From contig JAKIZO010000014.1 in NCBI GenBank assembly GCA_022707965.1, forward strand, positions 13,777 through 49,253: 35,477 bases of DNA, in the 5' to 3' direction. Shown one piece after another: positions 17,662 to 25,134 of this stretch. The translations under genes and the position numbers were made by a program. Source of the stretch: Bacteroidota bacterium. Lineage in GTDB: Bacteria > Bacteroidota > Ignavibacteria > Kapaibacteriales > UBA2268. Every line of letters starts with the position of its first letter. Position 1 is the first letter of the stretch. The notes beneath the pieces are model-generated. The model had not been told where the DNA came from, searched no databases, and saw nothing but the letters and a program-made list of their open reading frames with translations.

Positions 17662-18090
17662 ATGAAAACAATATTTATTTACGTATTATTATTGCTTTTT
17701 TCAGTTAAATCCTATTCTGTTGAATTGAACTTAAAAAATGGAATATTAGCATACAATAATTCCCTTCACATTGACAAAACTGGTTCAAAGTATTTTGTCA
17801 AAGTAACATTTAGTAAAATCCCTCTTCAATCAGTATTTGAAGAAATTGAATCAAAAGGAATTAAGTTCTTAGAATATGTTCCGCACAATGCTTACTATTG
17901 TTTAATTGATACCAAATCAATAATTGATAACCTTGAAAAATATGGAATTATCTCAATTGATACTATCCAGTACGAAAAAAAGATTAGCAGTGAACTAATA
18001 GATGGGATTCCAGACTGGATGGAGGTTGATGAAGGATTGGTAAAGCTTAACATTGAGTATTTCAAAGGAAAAAAGATTTCGAAACGCTAA
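17662..18090 (+). pseudogene. Subtilisin-like protease, N-terminal fragment (signal peptide and propeptide)
   Basis: A 142-codon frame with signal peptide MKTIFIYVLLLLFSVKSYS, then a pro-region-like segment (YFVKVTFSKIPLQSVFEEIE and GIKFLEYVPHNAYYCLID). It runs to LVKLNIEYFKGKK and then goes out of phase, stopping at 18088-18090. The next frame from about 18070 carries on with FRNAKKSLADMDAEI. Deleting one A from the A6 run near 18069-18074 would join the two. In intact family members this propeptide precedes the S8 catalytic domain in the same chain, so this is the broken 5' half rather than a separate gene. Confidence 0.68.
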
Positions 18091-19271
18091 AAAGAGTTTA
18101 GCAGATATGGATGCTGAAATACTCGAACATTACGAATACTTTAATAGATTTTACATTCGTATTAGTTTTTACAAACTACGCGAACTTGCAAGTTTGCCTT
18201 GGGTAATGTATATTGATACAGACAACAAACCATTAACAACAGAAAACTATCAAGCTGGGCAAAGCCATGTTTCTAACGTTCTTCGTTTGGAAAACTCTCT
18301 CGGCGGACTTACCGGCGAAGGAGTTAAAATTGGAATTTTTGATAATGGAATGATCGGAAAGCATATAGATTTCGATAATCGGGTTACTCAGGTTTATCAA
18401 GGAAATTATGGTGAACACGCAACACATTGCTCAGGTACGATAATTGGAGCTGGCAGACTCAATATCAACTCTTTAGGAATGGCACCAAAATCTCACTTAT
18501 ATTCCCGGAATAATACGAGTTTTACAGTCCAAATGCTACTGGAAATTCAAAATTATGGCATTATGATTACTTCAAATTCTTATGGATATATGACTCAATC
18601 ACAATGTGGGCAAAGGGGTAAATATGATGGTAATTCAAGAGAAATTGACAAATTGACAAATGATTCTATATATTTCTTACATATTTTTGCTTCAGGCAAT
18701 GATGCTTTGCAATGTATAAATGGTTGGAACACCGTATATGATAATCCAAATTCTTCAAAAAACATTCTTACAGTTGGAGCTATCGACAAAACAGATATTA
18801 TTACTTCGTTTAGCAGTCGTGGACCACTTGTTGATGGTCGTCTAAAACCTGAAATAACTTCGGTTGGTAAAAGTGTTTATTCAACTTATCCAAATAATAC
18901 ATATGATTTTGCTCAAGGGACATCTATGGCAACACCAGGTGTTGTTGGTATGGTTGCATTACTTTATGAGAAATTTATTCATCTTAACAATGGGGACAAA
19001 CCAGACGCTGCTTTAATAAAAGGGATTGTATGCAATACCGCTCAAGATTTAGGGAATATTGGTCCCGACTATATATATGGTTATGGGAAAATTAATGGGC
19101 TTAGAGCAGCTAGACTTATTGAACAGGGGAGTTATTTTTCAGGTAATATTACTCAATCCAATACTCATACTCATTCAATTACAGTTCCTGCAAATGTTGG
19201 CCAATTGGGAATAACTCTATGTTGGACAGATAAAGAAGCACTTGCTAATGCCAACCCGGCATTAGTAAACA

Positions 19272-19328
19272 GTCATCATCCGCAATGGAGTAAGTGTTAC
19301 GAAAGAGCGCGCAGTGATAATGCGCTAA
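19272..19328 (+). pseudogene. Third T9SS sorting-domain relic (last 18 codons)
   Basis: In the frame starting at 19272 the sequence reads VIIRNGVSVTKERAVIMR then TAA (19326-19328), the closing strands of a type A CTD. It is out of phase with the protease frame covering it. Bases 19270-19319 match 9710-9759 at 45 of 50 positions, including the first 24 in a row. Confidence 0.72.
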
Positions 19329-19351
19329 TCCACTGTATAATAGAAATACTC

Positions 19352-19390
19352 AAAGCCCCGGAGCAATGCAAGCCCAGGGCTTTTGTTTTT
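19352..19390 (+). terminator. Rho-independent terminator after the protease/CTD relic
   Basis: AAAGCCC (19352-19358) pairs with GGGCTTT (19377-19383), with possible CGG/CC extension inside the loop, followed by TGTTTTT. It belongs naturally after the CTD stop at 19328, which supports that stop as the original end of a gene. Confidence 0.65.
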
Positions 19391-19490
19391 ACGAGGGCTA
19401 CCAAAGAAGAGAGAATTAGACACTTTTTAATTTGTTTATTATAATCTTTGCAACCCTTCGGAAGGAGGAAATCCTTCAGAAGGTGTCTCC

Positions 19491-19528
19491 AAAAAATTGT
19501 AGTGGCACTAAAAAAAGTGCCACTACAA
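19491..19528 (-). terminator. Terminator hairpin downstream of queA
   Basis: Perfect 13-bp inverted repeat 19497-19509 / 19516-19528 around an A6 loop. On the minus strand the stem is followed by TTTTTT (complement of 19491-19496), so it fits as the terminator of the htpG-queA unit, about 100 nt after the queA stop. Confidence 0.75.
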
Positions 19529-19628
19529 AATACCGTAATTTAATTTTATTTGTATTTTTTCTTTTTGGGACATTCCCATTTTAACAATCATCGTAAAGTC
19601 TTGGCTATCGTATCATTAAAGCAATACC

Positions 19629-20672
19629 TCATTTTATCATCAATGCATCACCATAACATAGGAAACGGTATCCACTCTTGGCAGCGCGTTTATATGCTTT
19701 GAACATTATATCACGTCCCGCAAAAGCAGCTGTAAGCAACAAAGATGGGCTTGCTGGCATGTGGAAATTTGTAATCAACCGTGTTACAATTTTGAATTCA
19801 TAAGGTGGATATATGAATTTATCAGTCCATCCCTTATTTGGTTTCACAGCGCCTGTGGTCAAAACACTCGATTCGAGAGCTCTTGCAACAGATGCACCAA
19901 CAGCGACCACTTGCTTTTTGTTTTTAAGTGCTTTATTAATAGTTTCTGCTGTTTCTTTTGGTATTTCGAAATATTCTGAATACATTCTGTGTTTTGTCAA
20001 ATCCTCAACTTCGATGCGTTCAAAAATTCCCTGTCCAATATTCAAATTTAAAGTAACTATTTTGACACCTTTTTGAGATAATTTCTCTAATAATTCCTTT
20101 GTAAAGTGCAATCCCGCCGATGGTGGTGCGATTGAAGCCAAATATTTGTCATTTGCAAATACACATTGATATGTCTCTTTGTCGTGTTCAGTCGGTTCGC
20201 GGCGAAGATAATCCGGAAGCGGCATCTCGCCTATCCTTTCGATAATTTTGAAAATATCATTTTCGTAGGTGAATTTGACTGTTCTTCCTCTTGAAGTAGT
20301 ATTATCAATTACTTCACAATAAAATTTAGGACAATCGAAGAAAATTTTATTCCCAATTCGCACTTTCCTTGCGGGTTCGACAAGTACATCCCAGATACGT
20401 TCATCGGCTTTGAGTTCACGAAGCAAAAGCACTTCAATTTTGGCATTCGTTTTTTCTTTTTTTCCATACAAACGAGCAGGAAATACCTTTGTTTCGTTCA
20501 GCACTAAAACGTCGCCACGTTGAAAAGTTGATGTAATATCAGAGAAAATCTTTTCCTCAATTTCTCCCGAATTCCTATCAACAATCAATAGTTTTGACGA
20601 ATCGCGTGGGTCTGCAGGAAATTTTGCAATAGCACTTTTTGCCAAAGTGTATTTAAATTCTGAAAGCTTCAT
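19629..20672 (-). CDS. queA: S-adenosylmethionine:tRNA ribosyltransferase-isomerase QueA
   Basis: A 347-residue QueA, normal length. It transfers and isomerises the ribosyl part of SAM onto 7-aminomethyl-7-deazaguanine at the tRNA wobble position to give epoxyqueuosine. Matching segments: MKLSEFKYTLAKSAIAKFPA with DPRDSSKLLIVDR, GDVLVLNETKVFPARLYGKK, IEVLLLREL, WDVLVEPARKVRIGNKI, SIAPPSAGLHFTKELL (family usually AAPTAGLHFT), VGASVARALESSVL and the C-terminal LITNFHMPASPSLLLTAAFAG. The plain ATG at 20672 is the natural start. It lies 24 nt downstream of htpG on the same strand, so the two are likely co-transcribed. Confidence 0.97.
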   Translation of the reverse strand: MKLSEFKYTLAKSAIAKFPADPRDSSKLLIVDRNSGEIEEKIFSDITSTFQRGDVLVLNETKVFPARLYGKKEKTNAKIEVLLLRELKADERIWDVLVEPARKVRIGNKIFFDCPKFYCEVIDNTTSRGRTVKFTYENDIFKIIERIGEMPLPDYLRREPTEHDKETYQCVFANDKYLASIAPPSAGLHFTKELLEKLSQKGVKIVTLNLNIGQGIFERIEVEDLTKHRMYSEYFEIPKETAETINKALKNKKQVVAVGASVARALESSVLTTGAVKPNKGWTDKFIYPPYEFKIVTRLITNFHMPASPSLLLTAAFAGRDIMFKAYKRAAKSGYRFLCYGDALMIK

Positions 20673-20696
20673 TACTTATCCTTCCCAATTTATTAA

Positions 20697-22547
20697 TTAA
20701 ATTTTTGTTGCTTCCTCTATAAAACGGTTCATTCTTTTGACGAAATCAACAGGATTTTTCATATATCCTTCGATTAGAAGTGCTCCTTCGTAAAGCTGAT
20801 GAATTGCATCATTGACAAGCGCTTCATTTCCATTTTCTAATTTTCGCAATAGATTATTGATAATTGGATGTGAAAGATTGATTTCCAAAATTCTTTTAGA
20901 AACAGTGAAGTCTTTGTCTAATACTTGCATCATCTTTTCGAGTTGCGGGTCGAGACCTTGCTCACCAACTACCAGAGTAACAGGCGAATCAACTAATCTC
21001 GAAGATGGCACAACATTTTCAACTTTATCGCCAAGCACTTGCTTGAATTTAGCTATAAGCTTATCTTTTTGCTCCTGCGAGATTTTAGTTTCATCGTTAG
21101 AATTGCTCTCTATCTTAATATCCGCTTTTTCTATTGATTTCAGAGCTTTACCTTCATACTCACGAACATAAGGAATAGTAAATATATCAATTGTATCCGT
21201 TAAAAATAAAACTTCTATATTGTTTTTCTTGAAATATTCAAGATTAGGATTTTTTTCTACAATATCAAGATGCGGACCCGATATATAATAAATCTCTGTT
21301 TGGTCAGGTTTCATTCTCGAAACATATTCTTTCAGTGAAGTCATTTCTCCACGTGGCAGGGAAGAAGTCTCGAAACGCAACAATTCAATTATACGATTTT
21401 TATTTGAGAAGTCTGTATTTATGCCTGTTTTGAATATTGAGCCGAAATTCTTATAGAATTTATAGTATTTCTCTTTGTCGTTTTGAGCCCATTCTTCCAA
21501 TAAGTTTAATATTCTTGTTGTAAGTACATTCCTGATTTTTGCCATCGCAGGCGAACTTTGAGCAACTTCTCTCGAAACGTTAAGAGGAATATCCTCGCTA
21601 TCGACAACCCCTTTGACAAATCTAAGATATTCAGGCAAAATATCTTTATCATCGTCTCGAATGAAAACTTTATTAGAATATAAATGAAGCGTTTTATCTC
21701 GCAAGTCTCCAAAAAGTGTGTTGGGTGGTGTTTGAGGAATAAATAATATCGCTTTAAAATTAACATTTCCCTCAATATTCAAAAACAAATGCCCCAAAGG
21801 TTGTTGATAGTCTCCCGCAATAAACTTGTAAAATTCGAATAGTTCCTCGTCTGAAACTTCTTCCTTTTTTTTGTGCCATAACGCTTCGACTTTGTTAACT
21901 CTTTCATTGCCAATATAAATTGGAAAATCAACGAAATTAGAATATTTGTTCAGTATTTCTTTTATTTTCCATTCTTCTGCAAATTCTTTATATTCTTCTT
22001 TGAACTTGAAAGAAATCTTAGTCCCTCGCTTATTGCGGTCTGATGGTGAAATTAAGAAATCCTCAGTTCCATTGGATACCCATTTCCAGGCAGTAGAGCC
22101 GCTTTCGGCATATAAAGTTTCAATTGTAACTTCATCGGTTACCATAAACACTGAGTAAAACCCCACACCAAATTGACCGATAAGATTAACATCTGGCTGA
22201 CCTTTCTGTTCTTTTAGCTTCTGAATGAAGTTAAGTGTTCCCGAACTCGCAATAGTACCGAGTTGATAAATCAAATCGTCCTTTGTCATTCCAATTCCAG
22301 TGTCCTCAATTGAAAATGTGCTGTTCTCCTTGTCCAGTTGAATAGTAATTTTGAGTTCTTCTTCGGGGGAAATAATATCTGAATTTGTTAATCTAAATAT
22401 TCTTAGTTTATTTAATGCGTCTGAGGCATTGGAAATCAACTCACGAAGAAATATTTCGGGATGTGTATATAGCGAATGAACAATGATGTGAAGCAATTGC
22501 TTCATATCTGCTTTAAATTCATATTTCTCAACGCTTTGATTGCTCAT
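20697..22547 (-). CDS. htpG: Molecular chaperone HtpG (Hsp90)
   Basis: A 616-residue bacterial Hsp90. The N-terminal GHKL ATPase is complete: ELISNASDALNKLR (catalytic Glu/Asn region), DTGIGMTKDDLIYQLGTIA, SSGTLNFIQKL lid and GQFGVGFYSVFMV. The middle domain shows PLNVSREVAQSSPAMAKIRN, with the conserved arginine of that segment, and a C-terminal dimerisation region follows with NLSHPIINNLLRKLE. It acts as a cytosolic ATP-driven homodimeric chaperone. ATG 22547 is chosen over the upstream TTG (22559), which would add MGWC before the usual start. It is first gene of a minus-strand pair with queA. Confidence 0.97.
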   Translation of the reverse strand: MSNQSVEKYEFKADMKQLLHIIVHSLYTHPEIFLRELISNASDALNKLRIFRLTNSDIISPEEELKITIQLDKENSTFSIEDTGIGMTKDDLIYQLGTIASSGTLNFIQKLKEQKGQPDVNLIGQFGVGFYSVFMVTDEVTIETLYAESGSTAWKWVSNGTEDFLISPSDRNKRGTKISFKFKEEYKEFAEEWKIKEILNKYSNFVDFPIYIGNERVNKVEALWHKKKEEVSDEELFEFYKFIAGDYQQPLGHLFLNIEGNVNFKAILFIPQTPPNTLFGDLRDKTLHLYSNKVFIRDDDKDILPEYLRFVKGVVDSEDIPLNVSREVAQSSPAMAKIRNVLTTRILNLLEEWAQNDKEKYYKFYKNFGSIFKTGINTDFSNKNRIIELLRFETSSLPRGEMTSLKEYVSRMKPDQTEIYYISGPHLDIVEKNPNLEYFKKNNIEVLFLTDTIDIFTIPYVREYEGKALKSIEKADIKIESNSNDETKISQEQKDKLIAKFKQVLGDKVENVVPSSRLVDSPVTLVVGEQGLDPQLEKMMQVLDKDFTVSKRILEINLSHPIINNLLRKLENGNEALVNDAIHQLYEGALLIEGYMKNPVDFVKRMNRFIEEATKI

Positions 22548-22644
22548 ACACCAACCCAATTACTTCAACATACACTTTACGACAAAAACTAATGACGAAA
22601 TGTCAAATTCATTATTGAAATAGTAATTTTATTATTCAGTAAAA

Positions 22645-22652
22645 TATTTTTG
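22645..22652 (+). promoter_or_regulatory. Candidate -7 box for the CBS gene
   Basis: TATTTTTG matches the Bacteroidota -7 consensus TAnnTTTG and lies about 40 nt upstream of the CBS gene. No good TTTG -33 box is present at the expected distance, so support is partial. Confidence 0.35.
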
Positions 22653-22693
22653 TTGTTCATTTGTGTATATATAAAAATCTTGTGAGGTGAATT

Positions 22694-23146
22694 ATGTATA
22701 AAAGTTTTAACTCTAAAATTGCTGATATAATGAACAAAGGTGTTTTTTATGTTGATGTTAACGAAACTATCAAAAGAGCAGACGAAATAATGCGAGAAGA
22801 GAAAATCAAGCACCTACCTGTTGTTGAAGGCACAAAATACGTTGGAATTATCACCGAAAGAAACATTATGGAATACACGCTGCGAAACTTATATGATGCC
22901 GAAGACAATTTAGGCGAACTATCTCAAAATCAAATCCTTGATTTCCAGAAAATTATCACTCGTCAGGAACACGTGATTTTCCCCGAGGATAGCGTAGCAA
23001 AAGCCATAAAGCTTATGGCAAAATATCGACTTGATTGCTTGCCTGTTGTCGATTGGCAAAAAAATCTTCTCGGAATAATTACTACCACCGATATTATGTT
23101 GTTTGTTCACAAACTAATGGAAGAGTATGAGGCAAGCGCTTCTTAG
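22694..23146 (+). CDS. Double-CBS-domain protein
   Basis: A 150-residue protein made only of two CBS motifs. CBS1 (about 10-65): IADIMNKGVFYVDVNETIKR and MREEKIKHLPVVEGTKYVG with IITERNI. CBS2 (about 85-145): VIFPEDSVAKAIKLMAKYRL and DCLPVVDWQKNLLG with IITTTDIM. Such Bateman modules bind adenosine nucleotides and act as energy or ligand sensors; the partner is not evident. GAGGTGA at 22684-22690 is an unusually good ribosome site for this window and fixes ATG 22694. The end overlaps the next gene by 20 nt. Confidence 0.88.
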   Translation: MYKSFNSKIADIMNKGVFYVDVNETIKRADEIMREEKIKHLPVVEGTKYVGIITERNIMEYTLRNLYDAEDNLGELSQNQILDFQKIITRQEHVIFPEDSVAKAIKLMAKYRLDCLPVVDWQKNLLGIITTTDIMLFVHKLMEEYEASAS

Positions 23147-23723
23147 CTGCATCATTTTTCTGTATGCTTTGCAATCATTTGCGGGAAATGCTTTTTATGC
23201 ACACCTTGCTGTCAACCCTACAATGATTGGCAACAAACCGTCGCTTTTGGCGGGTGGAAGCATTGTTTATAACTTTGGCAACAATTACAATTTATCCATT
23301 GGCTCATACAATATGATTTCGCGTAATATTAGAGCGAATTTTCTTGATACAAGTATTAATGCTCGACCAATTTTCGAGTATAATTATTTTTCATCTGCTT
23401 TCGAATACATTTTCAATCCTGAGGAAAATTTTTCGTATGGTATCCAGACAAAGTTTTCGCTTGGACATATCCGTTATAATTTAATCTCCACCGAGAAAAA
23501 TCTATTGCCTGGCTACAACCCCGATTATGGAGAAGATTGGTTCCTGGCATTTGAGCCAAATTTATCAGTATATTATAATCTGCGTCCCTGGCTAAAATTT
23601 TTAGCCCGAACTGGTTGGCGTTTCCCATTCGATGCTTCTTATTCGTATGCAGGTAATTCATTTAATAACAGTAAATTAAGAAAACCGTTCTGCGAAATAG
23701 CCGTAGAACTTGGAAATTTTTAA
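23127..23723 (+). CDS. Small outer-membrane beta-barrel-like protein
   Basis: A 198-residue exported protein with a signal peptide (MRQALLSCIIFLYALQSFA, then GNAFYAHL). Alternating strands such as GGSIVYNFGNNYNLSIGSY, YFSSAFEYIF, FSYGIQTKFSLGHIRYNLI, LAFEPNLSVYYNL and the last strand FCEIAVELGNF end in an aromatic residue, as outer-membrane barrels do. I do not recognise a named family. The start overlaps the CBS gene by 20 nt and is served by GGAAGAG just upstream, implying coupled translation of a cytosolic sensor and an envelope protein. Function unknown. Confidence 0.65.
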   Translation: MRQALLSCIIFLYALQSFAGNAFYAHLAVNPTMIGNKPSLLAGGSIVYNFGNNYNLSIGSYNMISRNIRANFLDTSINARPIFEYNYFSSAFEYIFNPEENFSYGIQTKFSLGHIRYNLISTEKNLLPGYNPDYGEDWFLAFEPNLSVYYNLRPWLKFLARTGWRFPFDASYSYAGNSFNNSKLRKPFCEIAVELGNF

Positions 23724-23740
23724 TTTTTTGTAAAAAAATC

Positions 23741-23772
23741 TTTGGTAGTTAAGAAAAAATCCCTTAATTTTG
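23741..23772 (+). promoter_or_regulatory. Bacteroidota-type promoter of the tRNA pair
   Basis: TTTG (23741-23744), a 20-nt spacer, and TAATTTTG (23765-23772) match TTTG-N(19-21)-TAnnTTTG exactly. Transcription would start around 23778-23780, just before the tRNA-Val 5' end at 23787. This is the cleanest promoter I see in the window. Confidence 0.62.
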
Positions 23773-23786
23773 TATTCCATTCTTAA

Positions 23787-23864
23787 GGGCGTGTAGCTCA
23801 GTTGGTCTAGAGCACCTGCCTTACAAGCAGGGGGTCGGGGGTTCGACTCCCTCCGCGCCCACCA
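23787..23864 (+). tRNA. tRNA-Val (anticodon UAC)
   Basis: Cloverleaf: acceptor GGGCGTG pairs with CGCGCCC (one G-U), D-arm AGCTCAGTTGGT, anticodon stem CCTGC/GCAGG with loop CTTACAA giving anticodon TAC, and T-arm with GTTCGACTC. Discriminator A at 23861, and the CCA tail (23862-23864) is encoded. Confidence 0.95.
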
Positions 23865-23871
23865 ACAATAA

Positions 23872-23956
23872 GCAGAAATGGCGGAACTGGTAGACGCGCT
23901 GGACTCAAAATCCAGTGGCCCTTAAAGCCGTGAGGGTTCGAGTCCCTCTTTCTGCA
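23872..23956 (+). tRNA. tRNA-Leu (anticodon CAA)
   Basis: Acceptor GCAGAAA pairs with TTTCTGC, anticodon stem CTGGA/TCCAG with loop CTCAAAA giving CAA, a long class II variable arm (TGGCCCTTAAAGCCGT) and T-loop GTTCGAGTC. Discriminator A at 23956. The CCA end is not encoded. It follows tRNA-Val by 7 nt and is followed by T-rich sequence. Confidence 0.95.
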
Positions 23957-24156
23957 CTTTTTATTATATTTCACTATATCTAATTAAATCCAAAATACTT
24001 AAAATCATTGAAAATACTATAGGTTTGTTTTAAATAGCAGTTTTTTTTGTTATTTGTAATGAAAATTCGTGTATTTCTACATCGATTTAGCTGTAATACA
24101 ATCAATTTAAGAAACTTTGCGTTGAAATCGCTAAAATTGTTTTGAATAAAGGAGAA

Positions 24157-24282
24157 ATGCATTATACAGATGAGTTGAAAATAACGGTTGTTAATTTGGT
24201 TATTTGTATCCAAATAACCCAAAGTCAAGCAAGAAAACAATCCGGCATTAAAGGACATTCTGCTGTTTTGAAATGGATTTGA
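24157..24282 (+). pseudogene. IS3-type transposase OrfA stub (helix-turn-helix N-terminus)
   Basis: A 41-codon frame with a strong ribosome site (AAAGGAGAA just before ATG 24157). It reads MHYTDELKITVVNLVI, then ITQSQARKQSGIKGHSAVLK and WI stop. This is the N-terminal helix-turn-helix of IS3-family OrfA proteins (usual form 'y..efK..vV......g.s..qar..ygI.g.s.v..W.'). Everything after the first Trp is missing, so only a stub remains. A perfect 22-bp palindrome begins 4 nt after the stop. Confidence 0.6.
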
Positions 24283-24285
24283 AAA

Positions 24286-24307
24286 TGTTGAATATGCATA
24301 TTCAACA
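24286..24307. repeat. Perfect 22-bp palindrome
   Basis: TGTTGAATATG (24286-24296) is exactly reverse-complemented by 24297-24307. It could be an operator, or a scar or inverted-repeat pair left by the insertion element just upstream. No T-run follows. Confidence 0.6.
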
Positions 24308-24355
24308 CTTTCTGTAAGGAATTATAATAAAAAATAAGCAAGATAACCTCAAAGT

Positions 24356-24386
24356 AAAAAAGCCGCTCAAAAAAAGCGGCTTTTTA
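24356..24386 (-). terminator. Terminator of the Nif3/zinc-ribbon operon (bidirectional in form)
   Basis: AAAAAGCCGCT (24357-24367) and AGCGGCTTTTT (24375-24385) around a 7-nt loop: an 11-bp stem with A-run on one side and T-run on the other. It lies 11 nt past the stop of the minus-strand zinc-ribbon gene. Confidence 0.85.
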
Positions 24387-24396
24387 CAGTTATTGG

Positions 24397-25134
24397 TTAT
24401 TCAATGTCTAAGAGAGAATTATCGAACGGGATTTCTTCAGGGATTAAGATACGACCACAATTTTCGCAATGATATATTGTATCTAAATTATTTCTCATTT
24501 CAACAACTTTTTGCGGTGGTACCGAGCTATAGCAGCCTAAACAAGAACCTTTTTTGCATTGAACAGCAGCATCATAGTGATAGTTCAGAATTCTGTTATA
24601 TTCTTCGTAGTAATTGCTGGGAAGCATTGAAACGATGATTTTTCTTTTGTTCTGAAGAAATTTTACTTCGTCGGACTGTTGCTCGGAAATAGTTTCAAAT
24701 TCTTTCCTCATAGTTTCAAATTCGGAAAGTGCTGCTTCGTATTGTGCTTTCTGGTCTTCCAAGATACGCATAATGTTTTCTTCTTTGACACCTTCGGTAC
24801 GCATTTTAGCAGCTAATTTTTCGTGTTCTTGCTTTAAGTGTTCAATTTCTTTTGTTATTGCGTCGAATTCTTTATTGTTACGGCTCATAAATTGTTGTTT
24901 TGCTAAATTTTCCTCTTTTTCTTTGAGTTCGACAAGAGTAATTTTAGCATGGGCAACAAAATCGCGAATTTCTTTTAATATGTTTTCTGTTTCCTGAACA
25001 ATAGATTTTAGTTCGTCGACTTTTTTCTTTTTTTCCTCCACCCTATCGGGTAAATCTCCGAACTCTTCTTGAAGAAATCGAAGTTCGTTATCGATGTATG
25101 CTAATGCTGCAATTAATTGAATTTTTGAAATCAT
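24397..25134 (-). CDS. C4-type zinc-ribbon coiled-coil protein (CT398-like)
   Basis: A 245-residue protein. A long coiled coil (about residues 15-180, heptads such as ELKEKEENLAKQQFMSRNNK and AITKEIEHLKQEHEKLAAKM) is followed by a zinc ribbon: CKKGSCLGCYSSVPP and YHCENCGRILIPEE, where CLGC and CENC supply four Cys. This is the zf-RING_7 family (PF02591), of which CT398 from Chlamydia is a structural example; a nucleic-acid or protein adaptor role is proposed for the family. The ATG overlaps the stop of the upstream Nif3-like gene in ATGA, a pairing that is common across bacteria. Confidence 0.9.
   Translation of the reverse strand: MISKIQLIAALAYIDNELRFLQEEFGDLPDRVEEKKKKVDELKSIVQETENILKEIRDFVAHAKITLVELKEKEENLAKQQFMSRNNKEFDAITKEIEHLKQEHEKLAAKMRTEGVKEENIMRILEDQKAQYEAALSEFETMRKEFETISEQQSDEVKFLQNKRKIIVSMLPSNYYEEYNRILNYHYDAAVQCKKGSCLGCYSSVPPQKVVEMRNNLDTIYHCENCGRILIPEEIPFDNSLLDIE

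Larger units (their letters stand above)
18053..19444 (+). pseudogene. Subtilisin-like (S8) protease, catalytic domain, truncated and running into a CTD relic
   Basis: Second half of the broken protease. Real similarity starts about 18070. The S8 triad is complete: Asp in KIGIFDNGMIG, His in GEHATHCSGTI, Ser in GTSMATPGVVGMVALL, plus the oxyanion-region ITSNSYGY. After the catalytic domain comes the start of a beta-sandwich, ITLCWTDKEALANANPALVN. In related subtilases this runs on into a long 'ALVNDLDL' region. Here the match ends at about 19269 and the DNA becomes a T9SS sorting-domain 3' end read in the wrong frame. The last ~58 codons are therefore spurious and run through a terminator hairpin. 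Secreted-protease ancestry is clear; function is probably lost. Confidence 0.75.

Noticed and set aside
18053..18070. Independent start of the protease catalytic domain at TTG 18053
   Set aside because: It would lack a signal peptide and propeptide, both of which are present in the adjacent frame, so a frameshift is the better explanation.
19448..19485. CTTCGGAAGG and CCTTCAGAAGG motifs suggesting another terminator
   Set aside because: Pairing is imperfect with no T-run on either strand; the 13-bp hairpin at 19497-19528 explains queA termination better.
23761..23789. CCCTTAA ... TTAAGGG inverted repeat between the tRNA promoter and the tRNA-Val 5' end
   Set aside because: It overlaps the promoter -7 box and the first bases of the acceptor stem; probably chance plus tRNA sequence rather than a regulatory hairpin.
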